From: Zwartia hollandica
GTDB lineage: Bacteria > Pseudomonadota > Gammaproteobacteria > Burkholderiales > Burkholderiaceae_B
Assembly: GCF_019923725.1 (NCBI RefSeq)
Contig: NZ_JAHXRI010000006.1
Coordinates: forward strand, 935,696-999,695
Direction of reading: 5' to 3'
DNA length: 64,000 nucleotides
Position 1 is the stretch's first letter, and each line of letters opens with the position of its first letter. Under the pieces are notes generated by a model, which had not been told where the DNA came from, ran no database searches, and worked only from the letters and a program-made list of their open reading frames with translations. Made by a program: the position numbers and the translations under genes. Shown piece after piece: positions 45,178-52,944 of the stretch.

Positions 45178-45741
45178 ATGGAAATATCTGGCTTTAATAA
45201 AACCGCTATTTACTACCTTCCAGGTCACGGCGGTCAAATCAACAATGGTTTAGGGCAGGCTCTAGTTGCTCGAGGGAATGAAGTCGTTGGACGAGAGACG
45301 GTGGGTGTCTTTAAGAAGCTAGATTTCAACGATCAAGTCACAACCATTGCCAATGACATAAAAGAACACTTTTGGCGCGATGATGCCAAGATCATTGCCA
45401 ACTCTTTCGGAGGCTATTTGTTGCTTCATGCGTTGTCGAAATTGGATCCATTCATTGGAAAGATACTGCTGTTATCGCCAATCGTAGGGGAGTTTTCAAG
45501 CGAGGAAATCAGCATGGGATTTATCCCGCCGTATGCAGATCGACTCAGTGAACTTGCTAGTTCCAATCAGTACCCAGCGCCACTGAACTGTTCTTTTCAC
45601 GTTGGTTCAGAGGACTGGCAGAGCAATCCAGAAAACGTCACTAAGTTTGCAAGCTTGCTTGGGTTGCCAGTTACTGTTGTACCAAACGCGGGACATCAAC
45701 TTCCCAAAGACTATGTTTCTTCCTTGTTGGACAACTTTTAG
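45178..45741 (+). CDS. Small alpha/beta hydrolase
   Basis: A 187-residue alpha/beta-hydrolase. Oxyanion region YYLPGHGG, nucleophile elbow ANSFGGYLLLHAL (Ser) and terminal His in NAGHQLP are visible; the acid is probably in HVGSEDW. The size fits the short RBBP9/YdeN-like hydrolases. The end overlaps the convergent gene by four bases. Substrate unknown. Confidence 0.75.
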   Translation: MEISGFNKTAIYYLPGHGGQINNGLGQALVARGNEVVGRETVGVFKKLDFNDQVTTIANDIKEHFWRDDAKIIANSFGGYLLLHALSKLDPFIGKILLLSPIVGEFSSEEISMGFIPPYADRLSELASSNQYPAPLNCSFHVGSEDWQSNPENVTKFASLLGLPVTVVPNAGHQLPKDYVSSLLDNF

Positions 45742-47045
45742 TCTATGTAATGTCTTCGCTCTTCTGCGTATATAGCTTCAAAGTCTGGTTGGTGATCATC
45801 AGGTAATGGATCAACATACCAAAGCTCTTTGATTTTCTTTGTGGGCTTCTTGGCAGCGCGCTTGATTCTTTTGATCCGAGTCTCAATTGGTTGTATGGTT
45901 TTGAGCTCAGTCTTTACAAGTTCAATCCACGTAAAGCCAGCTGCTTTCTCATCGGCAGGCAGTTTTGAAAAGATCCCTTTCATTGTTTTGAGATAGACCT
46001 TCAATCGAATAAGGTTCTCTAAATCCTTGCTTTCTTTTAGTGCGTGCTCAAGTTGATTCTTCCGAGATTTGGCAATGCGCTCGTTGTAGTCCCATATGTA
46101 TTTTTTTCGTTCGCTTTCGCGGGCTCGAATCTCTCGCTGCTTGGATTCTTCAATTTCCTCATCCAATTTTTTGACAATGTAGCCAACTATGTTTTCGATC
46201 TGATGCTCGAGCTTTAAACCAGAATCTTTGAATGCTTTCTTTGTGTAAGAGCTCCATCCAAAATTTATACAAAGTACGTTTTGAGGCACTTCTATTTGAG
46301 ACGACTCCCATGCGTAGTTGTGAAGTTGTTTTTCGATTTTGCTTAAGGCAGGTGTACGCCCTACCTTTGTGTAAGGTTCTCGGAAATTGAACTGAAGTCT
46401 TTCACCATCCTTAACGGCGTTCATTGTTGTCCCTGAACGATCATCGAAATCAATTTGAATTTCGATCCCTTTTTCTTCTAATCGTTCAAAGAGCTCATCA
46501 GCAATGCAGATGGCGCGGATGGCGTTTCTAGCCGTTGCGTACAAAGGAAATCCATGTCTAGACGATCGGAAATACGAGAATGAAAAGATATGTGTTGGAG
46601 GAAAAGTTGGTGGTTTGTCCTTGATGGTTTCAAACTTCACTACGTTTTGTTTTTTCTCCATCTCAACGATGAACTCTTTGATCTCATTGAACGCTGTGAT
46701 GCAGCGTTCATGCTTTAGTTGCTCTGGCGATCGCAGCTGTGACGTTGGTGGATTGAGCGCAATTTTTATCGCAGCTTTTTTTACTTCTGACCGCTCTTTA
46801 TTCAGCTTGATTTTGTAATCGTCATTGATCTCAATGATGGGGTTGAAATCTTTGTCAGGTAGTTCTGGTCTAGGAGCTTCTTTGCCAAATTGTTTGCGAG
46901 TCCAGTGACCTTGAAGGGGGAGGGGGATCTGATGCTTGACGCAAATCTTTCTCAGTCCAACATCACTAAGTTCGAATTGCTTGGAGAGTTTGGTCATGGG
47001 CATTGACCAGACCAATTCGAAAAGTTCCTGTCTTGATTTTTCCAT
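45738..47045 (-). CDS. Hypothetical genomic-island protein
   Basis: A 435-residue protein with an N-terminal helix-turn-helix-like start (ELFELVWSMPMTKLSKQFEL, then SDVGLRKICVKHQIPLP and GHWTRKQFGK). This start is familiar from uncharacterised proteins found on integrative elements in many proteobacteria. The middle contains INFGWSSYTKKAF and the C-terminal third is a long charged helix. It may bind DNA; nothing more can be said. It ends convergently with the hydrolase gene. Confidence 0.6.
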   Translation of the reverse strand: MEKSRQELFELVWSMPMTKLSKQFELSDVGLRKICVKHQIPLPLQGHWTRKQFGKEAPRPELPDKDFNPIIEINDDYKIKLNKERSEVKKAAIKIALNPPTSQLRSPEQLKHERCITAFNEIKEFIVEMEKKQNVVKFETIKDKPPTFPPTHIFSFSYFRSSRHGFPLYATARNAIRAICIADELFERLEEKGIEIQIDFDDRSGTTMNAVKDGERLQFNFREPYTKVGRTPALSKIEKQLHNYAWESSQIEVPQNVLCINFGWSSYTKKAFKDSGLKLEHQIENIVGYIVKKLDEEIEESKQREIRARESERKKYIWDYNERIAKSRKNQLEHALKESKDLENLIRLKVYLKTMKGIFSKLPADEKAAGFTWIELVKTELKTIQPIETRIKRIKRAAKKPTKKIKELWYVDPLPDDHQPDFEAIYAEERRHYID

Positions 47046-47096
47046 CGCTGGCCTCCATAGAAGTTACAGCGAAAACTCTATACACTTTGGTTCGTG

Positions 47097-47298
47097 TTGT
47101 GACTTGTGAGCGGGTTCGGTGATAGTTCAAATCACACAAGCGTAAAGAGTCTTTACGCTTGATGTCCTATAAGTTCTAAAATCTTATAAAAAAGTAAAAC
47201 CTTTTAATTCATAACTATACTACAACTATACTACTTTAGCCCCGGCGTAATGTGCTAACTTGTTGATTTTAAACAGGAAAATGACAAAGTGCTTTAGT
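47097..47298 (+). repeat. Element-end repeat block, copy 1
   Basis: About 200 bases without a gene, homologous to 49752-49935. Contains the palindrome AAGCGTAAAGAGTCTTTACG (47138 onwards, ending CTT at 47160), GTCCTATAAGTTCTAAA and the direct repeat ACTATACTAC twice (47215-47234). The block stops at the 3' tRNA copy, so it probably is the recombination arm of an attachment site. Confidence 0.7.
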
Positions 47299-47344
47299 CT
47301 TCACACTGCAGGGGTCGCAAGTTCGAAACTTGCATCGCCCACCA
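47299..47344 (+). repeat. tRNA-Val 3' half, copy 1 (attachment site)
   Basis: CTTCACACTGC, then GGGTCGC, T-arm GCAAG-TTCGAAA-CTTGC, ATCGCCC and ACCA. The 11-base CTTCACACTGC is identical to 32183-32193 at the split tRNA, so these two form the pair of direct repeats that bound the first module. Confidence 0.85.
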
Positions 47345-47413
47345 TTTTTGCCAAATCTGAACACCACCAAGCACTTAGGTTGTTTTCAGAATTTACTATT
47401 TAAGAGTTCGGCA

Positions 47414-47440
47414 TATGCTTCCCTAGGAAGCATTTTTTTT
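47414..47440. terminator. Rho-independent terminator
   Basis: ATGCTTCC/GGAAGCAT stem with a three-base loop and a run of nine T. Confidence 0.75.
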
Positions 47441-47523
47441 TGCCTCTGTAAAACTGAATCTTGTTGATTTATTCATCGCGATAAAACGGATTGAATTGGG
47501 TTACAAAACTTAATATGCTCACG

Positions 47524-47592
47524 CTACGTGAGCAAGGATGCATGTGAAATTTTGATCGCCACATACGCCATCACACCAAAGGTTGCGGCCAT
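47524..47592 (-). CDS. Tiny ORF coupled to TonB receptor stop
   Basis: Twenty-two codons (MAATFGVMAYVAIKISHASL and two more) begin at an ATG sharing TAATG with the receptor stop. It looks like the first hydrophobic helix of a longer membrane protein whose remainder was lost at the module edge. May not be functional. Confidence 0.3.
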   Translation of the reverse strand: MAATFGVMAYVAIKISHASLLT

Positions 47593-49688
47593 TAGTATTT
47601 GATTGCGTAAGTTAATCGAACAGATCGCGGTTCTCCCGGATGAACCAGTGCATTGTCAGAAATCAATGTGCCATTGCGGACGGTTCGCAATGGGTCTGGT
47701 GCGTAGTACGAAATGTCATTGAACTTGCGATCAAAGACGTTGAGTACATCAAAATAAATCGCTTGGTTGTTTTCGGAATTTCTACGAGCTTTGAAGTTGA
47801 TGATGGAGCTCGAATTTGATCTGACGCTGTTATCTTCAACTAATGCAGCAGGTCCGATGTATCTGAGTTGTCCAGTTAAGTTCCACTTGCCAACATCTTT
47901 TACTGTGGCAGCTAACAAGGCTACCTTCTCAACTGCATTAGGGACGAACACGCCAGATCCATCTTCAGTGTTGTAACGAGATTTTGTCCAAGCAAGGTCA
48001 GCGTCTATGACTAACTTAGAACTTGGCATCCAGCGGTTATTCCATTCGACACCAGTTCTTCGGCTAGATCTTCCTGATTCAGTTCCGCCTGCATCCCCTA
48101 CGTAAACCAACTCAGCATCGAAATCCAATCGCCATAGCGAAAGGGAGGACTGCAAGCCTTGTATGGCCTCGGTTTTTATGCCGACTTCGTAGCCTTTGGA
48201 TGCAACTAGACCAGGAACGCTTGCAACAGTTTTAGTGGAGTCAATGGGGTCAACCTTTGCTGTCGTACCGCGAGCATCGTTACTGTGAAATCCTTTCCCA
48301 GCATTGAAGAAGTATTCAGTCTTTTGCCATGGACCAAGGACCATGCTGAATTTTGGTGACCATAAGCCTGCAGTAGCTGCTCCAGAATTTTGGTTTTGCA
48401 AAACGCTCTTAACATGGGTGCTGTATTGGTCATATCGCAATCCAAAGTTAGTTCTGAGCCATGGCGTCCAGTTTGCCTGTGCGTCACTAAAAATCCCAGT
48501 CAAGTTTTGCCTCACTTTATCTTGTCGAATCCATGAACTGACTGAGCGTGATTGAGTGTTGGCTAGATCAACATTTATTAAATCGCTTCTGCTTTGAAGT
48601 CCTAGCGTGTTGATCCATTCAACGTCGCCATCAATCACCCATTGACGTGAACTTTTGACGCCATAGACATTGCGATGCTCTTTTTGCATGAACTGATCAC
48701 CATTGACGGGATCATTGGTGAAATAAGTGAAGTTTGAAAACAGAGTGAGGTCATAGTTGATGGCGTAGACCATGACTTTGTCGGAAACTTTCCCGTGTGA
48801 CTGTCTCCAATCCAGAGATAGGCTTGAGCGATCAGTCTTTCCTCCGTCTGATGAATCTAGGCTGTCAAATCGCCCAAAGGGTTGCCCATTGTTCAGGCCT
48901 GAGTTGATCAACGATTGGGGTACTTGATCTGTAGACGTCCAACGAGCTTGATAGCTCATAAGACTTGCGGTCCAACCGTTTGCTTTGCTTCCATCGCTGA
49001 GCATGAAGATGCCGTTAGTTCTTCTAAGACCCTCAGGCGTTGACCAAGGGCCGTTGTTGTTCATTCGCTCTAGACCCACAACGTAGTTCATACCGTTGGA
49101 AAGTTCATGCGATGCTGCTCCTACAAAGCGTTGATAGCCGCGCTGACCCAGTGTGAATTGCGTGAAGTCCTTGTCTAGCTTGGTCTTGTAGTGAAAGTCG
49201 GCGGAACCAGCAGAGGAGAAATCTCCATCTTGTGCGTAGTAAGGTCCTTTTCGGTAATCGATTCGCTGCACAAGCTCAGGGATCAAAAAGTTCAAATCGC
49301 TGTAGCCTTGACCGTGTGCATTGGTTGGCATGTTGATCGGCATGCCATTGATGCTGGTAGCGAAGTCACTGCCATGGTCGAGATTGAAACCACGCAAAAA
49401 ATATTGGTTAGCTTTGCCGTCGCCTGAGTGTTGGGTGACAACCATGCCCGGAACATATTCAAGCATTTCACCGGGGCGTAGAAGAGGGCGGTTTTCTATG
49501 ATTTGAGAGTTGATCACCCCTTGAGAGGCTGAGTCACTGCTACCCACAGAGTTATCGTAGTTGCCTACAACTTCAATTTCTACAACACCAGTGTGAGCTG
49601 GACTGATGCACGGAGCGATGGTCAGAACTAGGGCAACGCACCAGTTGGGAGTGCACCAGATCAACTGATGGGTTTTTCTAATCAACAT
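47592..49688 (-). CDS. TonB-dependent outer-membrane receptor
   Basis: A 698-residue receptor: signal peptide ending near CISPAHTG, a TonB-box-like VEIEVVG, a plug domain (about residues 55-170, with RPGEMLEYVPGMVVTQHSGDGKANQYFLRGF written in part: LEYVPGMVVTQHSG) and a beta-barrel ending in aromatic SVRLTYAIKY. It is the only full gene in the second module, bounded by tRNA 3' copies at 47299 and 49936. The ligand is unknown; siderophore, metal or organic nutrient are all possible. Confidence 0.88.
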   Translation of the reverse strand: MLIRKTHQLIWCTPNWCVALVLTIAPCISPAHTGVVEIEVVGNYDNSVGSSDSASQGVINSQIIENRPLLRPGEMLEYVPGMVVTQHSGDGKANQYFLRGFNLDHGSDFATSINGMPINMPTNAHGQGYSDLNFLIPELVQRIDYRKGPYYAQDGDFSSAGSADFHYKTKLDKDFTQFTLGQRGYQRFVGAASHELSNGMNYVVGLERMNNNGPWSTPEGLRRTNGIFMLSDGSKANGWTASLMSYQARWTSTDQVPQSLINSGLNNGQPFGRFDSLDSSDGGKTDRSSLSLDWRQSHGKVSDKVMVYAINYDLTLFSNFTYFTNDPVNGDQFMQKEHRNVYGVKSSRQWVIDGDVEWINTLGLQSRSDLINVDLANTQSRSVSSWIRQDKVRQNLTGIFSDAQANWTPWLRTNFGLRYDQYSTHVKSVLQNQNSGAATAGLWSPKFSMVLGPWQKTEYFFNAGKGFHSNDARGTTAKVDPIDSTKTVASVPGLVASKGYEVGIKTEAIQGLQSSLSLWRLDFDAELVYVGDAGGTESGRSSRRTGVEWNNRWMPSSKLVIDADLAWTKSRYNTEDGSGVFVPNAVEKVALLAATVKDVGKWNLTGQLRYIGPAALVEDNSVRSNSSSIINFKARRNSENNQAIYFDVLNVFDRKFNDISYYAPDPLRTVRNGTLISDNALVHPGEPRSVRLTYAIKY

Positions 49689-49751
49689 TCAAATCCATGA
49701 GCAAAATTGGGGCTTATGGATTTTGAATTCTAGGGCGTTGAATTAATTGGT

Positions 49752-49935
49752 TTGGGTGAGTGTTCAAAATGCGCAAGCGTAAAGACTCTTTACGCTTGCT
49801 GTCCTACAAGTTCTAAATGATCCAAATAAATTAGTAATTTATAACTCTTGGCTATACTACAACTATACTACTTTGGCGGTTTTGTAAGCGGTTAAGTCGT
49901 TGATTTAATTGGAGAAATTGGCAAACTGCCATAGT
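49752..49935 (+). repeat. Element-end repeat block, copy 2
   Basis: Homologous to 47097-47298. Contains CAAGCGTAAAGACTCTTTAC (from 49774, completing a palindrome to 49798), GTCCTACAAGTTCTAAA and CTATACTACAACTATACTAC (49852-49871). It ends at the next tRNA 3' copy. Confidence 0.7.
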
Positions 49936-49981
49936 CTTCACACGGCAGGGGTCACAAGTTCGAACCTTGTACCGCCCACCA
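49936..49981 (+). repeat. tRNA-Val 3' half, copy 2 (attachment site)
   Basis: CTTCACACGGCAG, GGGTCAC, T-arm with TTCGAAC, ACCGCCC and ACCA. It pairs perfectly with the GGGCGGT acceptor and ACTGCC stem of the split tRNA at 32154. Confidence 0.9.
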
Positions 49982-50144
49982 AAAATCCCAATAATATTAA
50001 TGACTTGTAAGTAACTGCCGACGTACAGCCCCGTCTAGTATCCTAAAGGTATCCTAAAGGGCTTTTTTACGGGTCTCAGTCCGACTAGGTCGAGTTGCTA
50101 ATTTTTTGTTGCAAGTTGCATTCGCAAAGCCAATACTCTGTGCG

Positions 50145-50600
50145 ATGAACTCTAACAATCAACGATTACTCTTTGGTAATACATTCTCACTGGGTTTGCT
50201 TTACGTTCTCCTGCAGTTAGCGTTGGCTGGAGGTATCTACATTGCCTTTTGATCCAGCCCACCGCTACTTTTGAGTGCAATGATCGAATGGCTGCCTTAT
50301 AACGCTCACCCTTTCAAGCTCGGATCAAACTTTGACTGGCTGGTCTATAACGTTCCAGACGGGCTTTGGTCATTCAGTTTCATGAGTTTTCTCCTGATTG
50401 CATGTAGGAACGATCGCCCGGCAACAAGAAAGCTCTGCTTAGCTTTCGGATCTATTCTGATGATCGGCGTTGAGGTAGCTCAGGGCATCTATATTCCCGG
50501 CACATATGATCACCTCGATGTGCTGGCTACCGTCGCGGGGATGGGGTTGTCGTACCTATTTGCTGCGCCGTTTATCGCACCAATAGCTCGGTTCGCCTGA
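50145..50600 (+). pseudogene. VanZ-like membrane protein with in-frame TGA
   Basis: ATG 50145 opens 35 codons with one membrane helix (LGLLYVLLQLALAGGIYIAF) ending in TGA at 50250. The same frame continues without another stop to 50600 with IEWLPYNAHPFKLGSNFDWL and two or three more helices, ending near the motif DHLDVLATVAGMGLSY typical of VanZ-type proteins. It is most simply a single gene broken by a nonsense mutation; a downstream start at TTG 50271 or ATG 50280 is the alternative. Confidence 0.6.
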
Positions 50601-50740
50601 CGACCTCCGAGGGTGTAACGCCCAGAGCGGGGGCGATCTTGAATAGCGTGATCAAACTGGGATGCTGCTCGCCCAGTTCCAAAAGGCTGACAAACGTTCG
50701 GCGCAGATCGGCTTCAAGCCCGAGCTGCTCAATGATCAGT
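50574..50740 (-). pseudogene. XRE-family regulator fragment
   Basis: The minus strand encodes about 55 residues that end in TAA at 50574 and match the C-terminal part of a Cro/CI-type helix-turn-helix: EQLGLEADLRRTFVSLLELG, then EQHPSLITLFKIAPALGVTP. The beginning is missing or divergent and overlaps no promoter. It is probably a remnant, overlapping the end of the VanZ-like frame. Confidence 0.6.
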
Positions 50741-51043
50741 GGCACTCGGTTGTGCTACTAGAGTGGAAACTGCCACCACATACATTAGAGGGACTGCGAG
50801 TGGAAGGGACTTCCACTAATTGCAATTACACTCTGGCGCGGATGAAGCAAGTATCAGCTCCCGATACCCCTTACCCACCTAGTAATAGTGCTGTGAGTTT
50901 CTCAAACTCTCTCGATTGCAAGATTGCCGTCGTATGCCTTCGAGAAGGGGCTTGGGTTTAAATTCAAAGATAACGTTATCGCCGCCCATGGAAGGCGCGA
51001 GACTACTCGGGGGAGAAAATTGAGCGCAAGCGTCAGTTGCAGA
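50741..51043. other. No recognisable gene
   Basis: A possible frame exists at 50662-50961, but its composition and lack of family resemblance give no support. Confidence 0.3.
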
Positions 51044-51202
51044 ATGAATCAGAAGAAAGCTGAGGAGGCTCCTGAGGAGCCACCTGACACTCTTGAGATA
51101 ATCAAGAGCGCTGAGTTCCGCAAGGAGTGCGACTCCGCACCGTTGAATCAGAGGATGGCGTTCGACTGGCGGCTGAAGTGGTTAGCATCGACGCATAAGT
51201 AA
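51044..51202 (+). CDS. Possible small hypothetical protein
   Basis: A 52-residue frame from ATG 51044: MNQKKAEEAPEEPPDTLEII, then KSAEFRKECDSAPLNQRMAF and DWRLKWLASTHK. The amphipathic composition looks protein-like. There is no strong ribosome site. Uncertain. Confidence 0.35.
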   Translation: MNQKKAEEAPEEPPDTLEIIKSAEFRKECDSAPLNQRMAFDWRLKWLASTHK

Positions 51203-51427
51203 GCATTGTCAATCAGAAATCGATGTGTCAGACGAAATCGATCCGCGACTGTCTGCTACTGCGCATAATGTAAGCCGTGGCAGCGTATCCGCTAGTCAGC
51301 GTGCCTTGGCGCTTGTTACTGTGAATGCGTGGCGCAGGAGTGGGGTGACGAACAAGGCGCATCCTCAGGATGCACTCTGATGTCTCAGGGAGGTTAACCA
51401 ACTCTCGCGCTTGCACATAAATAATGG

Positions 51428-51456
51428 TTGACACCCATTCAGCACCGATACTATAA
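51428..51456 (+). promoter_or_regulatory. Sigma70-type promoter of peptide unit 1
   Basis: TTGACA at 51428-51433, 17-base spacer, CTATAA at 51451-51456, about 74 bases before the peptide ATG. Confidence 0.7.
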
Positions 51457-51529
51457 AAGTGGTGCATTCATAAAATGCCTTTAGCTGGTGTTAACTTCTT
51501 CTGCGCCGGTAACCCACTTGGAGTTTGCG

Positions 51530-51652
51530 ATGAACATTGAACTTGAAGAAATTGTTGTGCTGGATGTCTCTGATGATGCACTGGAGCTGGCTGCGGGTGG
51601 TGCGAAGGGGGGAACAACCGTAACCTACCCATGTAATACAGGGTGTTATTAG
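51530..51652 (+). CDS. Leader-bearing precursor peptide 1 (RiPP/bacteriocin-like)
   Basis: A 40-residue peptide with GGAG six bases before the ATG. Residues 1-20 read MNIELEEIVVLDVSDDALEL, followed by AAGG, then the core AKGGTTVTYPCNTGCY. The leader is almost identical in all three paralogues, while the core is unrelated. The stretch SDDALELAAGG resembles double-glycine leaders of Nif11/NHLP-type and lanthipeptide precursors, suggesting cleavage after Gly24 by a C39-type protease. The core has two Cys and several Thr, so ring formation is possible. No maturation enzyme is nearby. Confidence 0.75.
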   Translation: MNIELEEIVVLDVSDDALELAAGGAKGGTTVTYPCNTGCY

Positions 51653-51728
51653 CCCTGTCTCTTGGGTGCATAATCACACTGAGGGTCTTAGCTCCTGCTG
51701 CACCGGTAACCCTACCCACTTGAGTACT

Positions 51729-51750
51729 AGCCACCTTCGGGTGGCTTTTT
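51729..51750 (+). terminator. Terminator of peptide unit 1
   Basis: AGCCACC-TTCG-GGTGGCT followed by T run, about 75 bases after the stop. The same hairpin ends each unit. Confidence 0.85.
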
Positions 51751-51961
51751 AACGCCCGAGCAGCATCGTTTGAGCAAAATACAGTGCATAGGTCAAACAA
51801 CGAAGCAGTCGATTTGCGGGGGTGCGGGTACGGTGGGGTGTCGGTTGGCTGAAAACGACAAGAGGTAGGCTGAGGCGATGACTCAGGTATCTCAGTTTTT
51901 ACGGGTGAGTCAGGAGGTTTAGCCAACTCTTGCAGTCACGCACTAATACTGCAAATAACGG

Positions 51962-51990
51962 TTGACACCCATCGAATAGTAGTTTTATAA
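51962..51990 (+). promoter_or_regulatory. Sigma70-type promoter of peptide unit 2
   Basis: TTGACA at 51962-51967, 17-base spacer, TTATAA at 51985-51990. Confidence 0.7.
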
Positions 51991-52067
51991 ATTTAAGGCA
52001 TTCTTAAAATGCATTAGCCGAGTGTTAGCTCCTGCTGCGCCGGTAACCTACAACCTTGGAGTCTGCT

Positions 52068-52211
52068 ATGAACATTGAACTTGAAGAAGTTGTTGTACAG
52101 GATGTCTCTGATGATGCACTGGAGCTGGCTGCGGGTGCTGCGCAGGGGGGGCTGGCTTGTGGCTCCTCCACCAACCCTCAGCCATGGTCTGCCAAGGGGT
52201 GCGGGTGTTAG
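52068..52211 (+). CDS. Leader-bearing precursor peptide 2 (RiPP/bacteriocin-like)
   Basis: A 47-residue peptide with TTGGAG just before the ATG. The leader MNIELEEVVVQDVSDDALEL-AAGA is conserved; the core AQGGLACGSSTNPQPWSAKG-CGC has three Cys (31, 45, 47), three Ser and one Thr. It ends in Cys-stop (TGTTAG), and that hexamer also begins the flanking repeat. Probably secreted or modified after removal of the leader at the Gly-Ala site. Identity as a precursor is inference from the leader/core pattern. Confidence 0.75.
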   Translation: MNIELEEVVVQDVSDDALELAAGAAQGGLACGSSTNPQPWSAKGCGC

Positions 52212-52248
52212 CTATTGCTGACCGGTAACCCATGCCCACTTGGGTACT

Positions 52249-52270
52249 AGCCACCTTCGGGTGGCTTTTT
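52249..52270 (+). terminator. Terminator of peptide unit 2
   Basis: Same AGCCACC-TTCG-GGTGGCT hairpin and T run as unit 1. Confidence 0.85.
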
Positions 52271-52616
52271 AACGCCCGAGCAGCATCGTTTGAGCAAAAT
52301 ACAGTGCATAGGTCTGCATACCGAAGCCGTCGATTTACGGGGGTGCGGGTACAGTGGGTGTGGCTGGCTGAAATCGACAAACGGTCGGCATTCTCAGCTA
52401 CGAGGTGATGGCTCAGGTGTCTCAGTTTTTACGGGTGTCTCAGGGGATTTAGCCAACTCTCGCAGTCACTCACCAACAACGCATATTTATTACCCTGCGA
52501 CGTCATTAAGGACTATAAGGGTAAGGCATCCTTAAAATGCACTTACCTGTGTTAGCTATTGCTGACAGCAAACCCACACCCAACTTGGGCGTGGGTATTC
52601 AACCTTGGAGTCTGCT

Positions 52617-52739
52617 ATGAACATTGAACTGGATGAAGTTGTTGTGCAGGATGTCTCTGATGATGCACTGGAGCTGACTGCCGGTAGTGCGCAGAGAGGA
52701 GTTTTTACGCCTGATACGAATTTTTATTGGGTGTGTTAG
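52617..52739 (+). CDS. Leader-bearing precursor peptide 3 (RiPP/bacteriocin-like)
   Basis: A 40-residue peptide after TTGGAG. The leader MNIELDEVVVQDVSDDALEL-TAGS is conserved; the core AQRGVFTPDTNFYWVC is aromatic with a single C-terminal Cys. One Cys excludes an internal disulfide, but not a thioether or azole to Thr31/Thr34. Also ends in TGTTAG. Lies 200 bases before the convergent integrase gene. Confidence 0.72.
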   Translation: MNIELDEVVVQDVSDDALELTAGSAQRGVFTPDTNFYWVC

Positions 52740-52771
52740 CTTCTGCTGCGCTTGTAACCCACTTGGGTACT

Positions 52772-52793
52772 AGCCACCTTCGGGTGGCTTTTT
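52772..52793 (+). terminator. Terminator of peptide unit 3
   Basis: Same hairpin and T run as in units 1 and 2. Confidence 0.85.
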
Positions 52794-52944
52794 AACGCCC
52801 GAGCAGCATCGTTTGAGCAAAATACAGCACATAGGTCTGCACAGCGAAGCCGTCGATTTACGGGGGTGCGGGTACGGTGGGGTATCGGCTGGCTGAAATC
52901 AACAAGGGATGGGGTAATCTTCGCGGCGACTGCTTGATTGCTAG

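Larger units (their letters stand above)
51381..51905 (+). repeat. Peptide-gene unit 1 of three tandem units
   Basis: About 525 bases: a conserved start (GTCTCAGGGAGGTT, CCAACTCTCGC), promoter, peptide gene, a TTAGCTCCTGCTGC-type repeat, a TTCG-loop terminator and a conserved tail (CGCCCGAGCAGCATCGTTTG, then GTCGATTTGCGGGGGTGCGG). Units 2 and 3 repeat this order with about 80-90 per cent identity by eye in the conserved parts. Confidence 0.85.
51906..52435 (+). repeat. Peptide-gene unit 2
   Basis: Second copy of the unit, in the same order of elements as unit 1. Its peptide start is 538 bases after that of unit 1. Confidence 0.85.
52436..52905 (+). repeat. Peptide-gene unit 3
   Basis: Third copy. 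The region before the gene has lost the TTGACA element (a CTATAA remains near 52513), so its expression may differ. It contains an extra CCCACACCCAACTTGGGCGT hairpin before the ribosome site. Confidence 0.8.

Noticed and set aside
49936..49981. Complete tRNA genes at the 3' tRNA copies
   Set aside because: No acceptor or D-arm sequence precedes any of the five copies, so they cannot fold as tRNAs.
50662..50961. A 99-codon frame on the plus strand
   Set aside because: Its first part is antisense to the XRE-regulator remnant, and the protein has no family-like features or ribosome site.
51468..51926. Long open frame on the minus strand across peptide unit 1, and a similar one at 52066-52380
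   Set aside because: They are antisense to the leader and terminator. Their similarity to each other comes only from the repeated units, and the plus-strand peptides have promoter, ribosome site and a leader/core pattern that explain the conservation.
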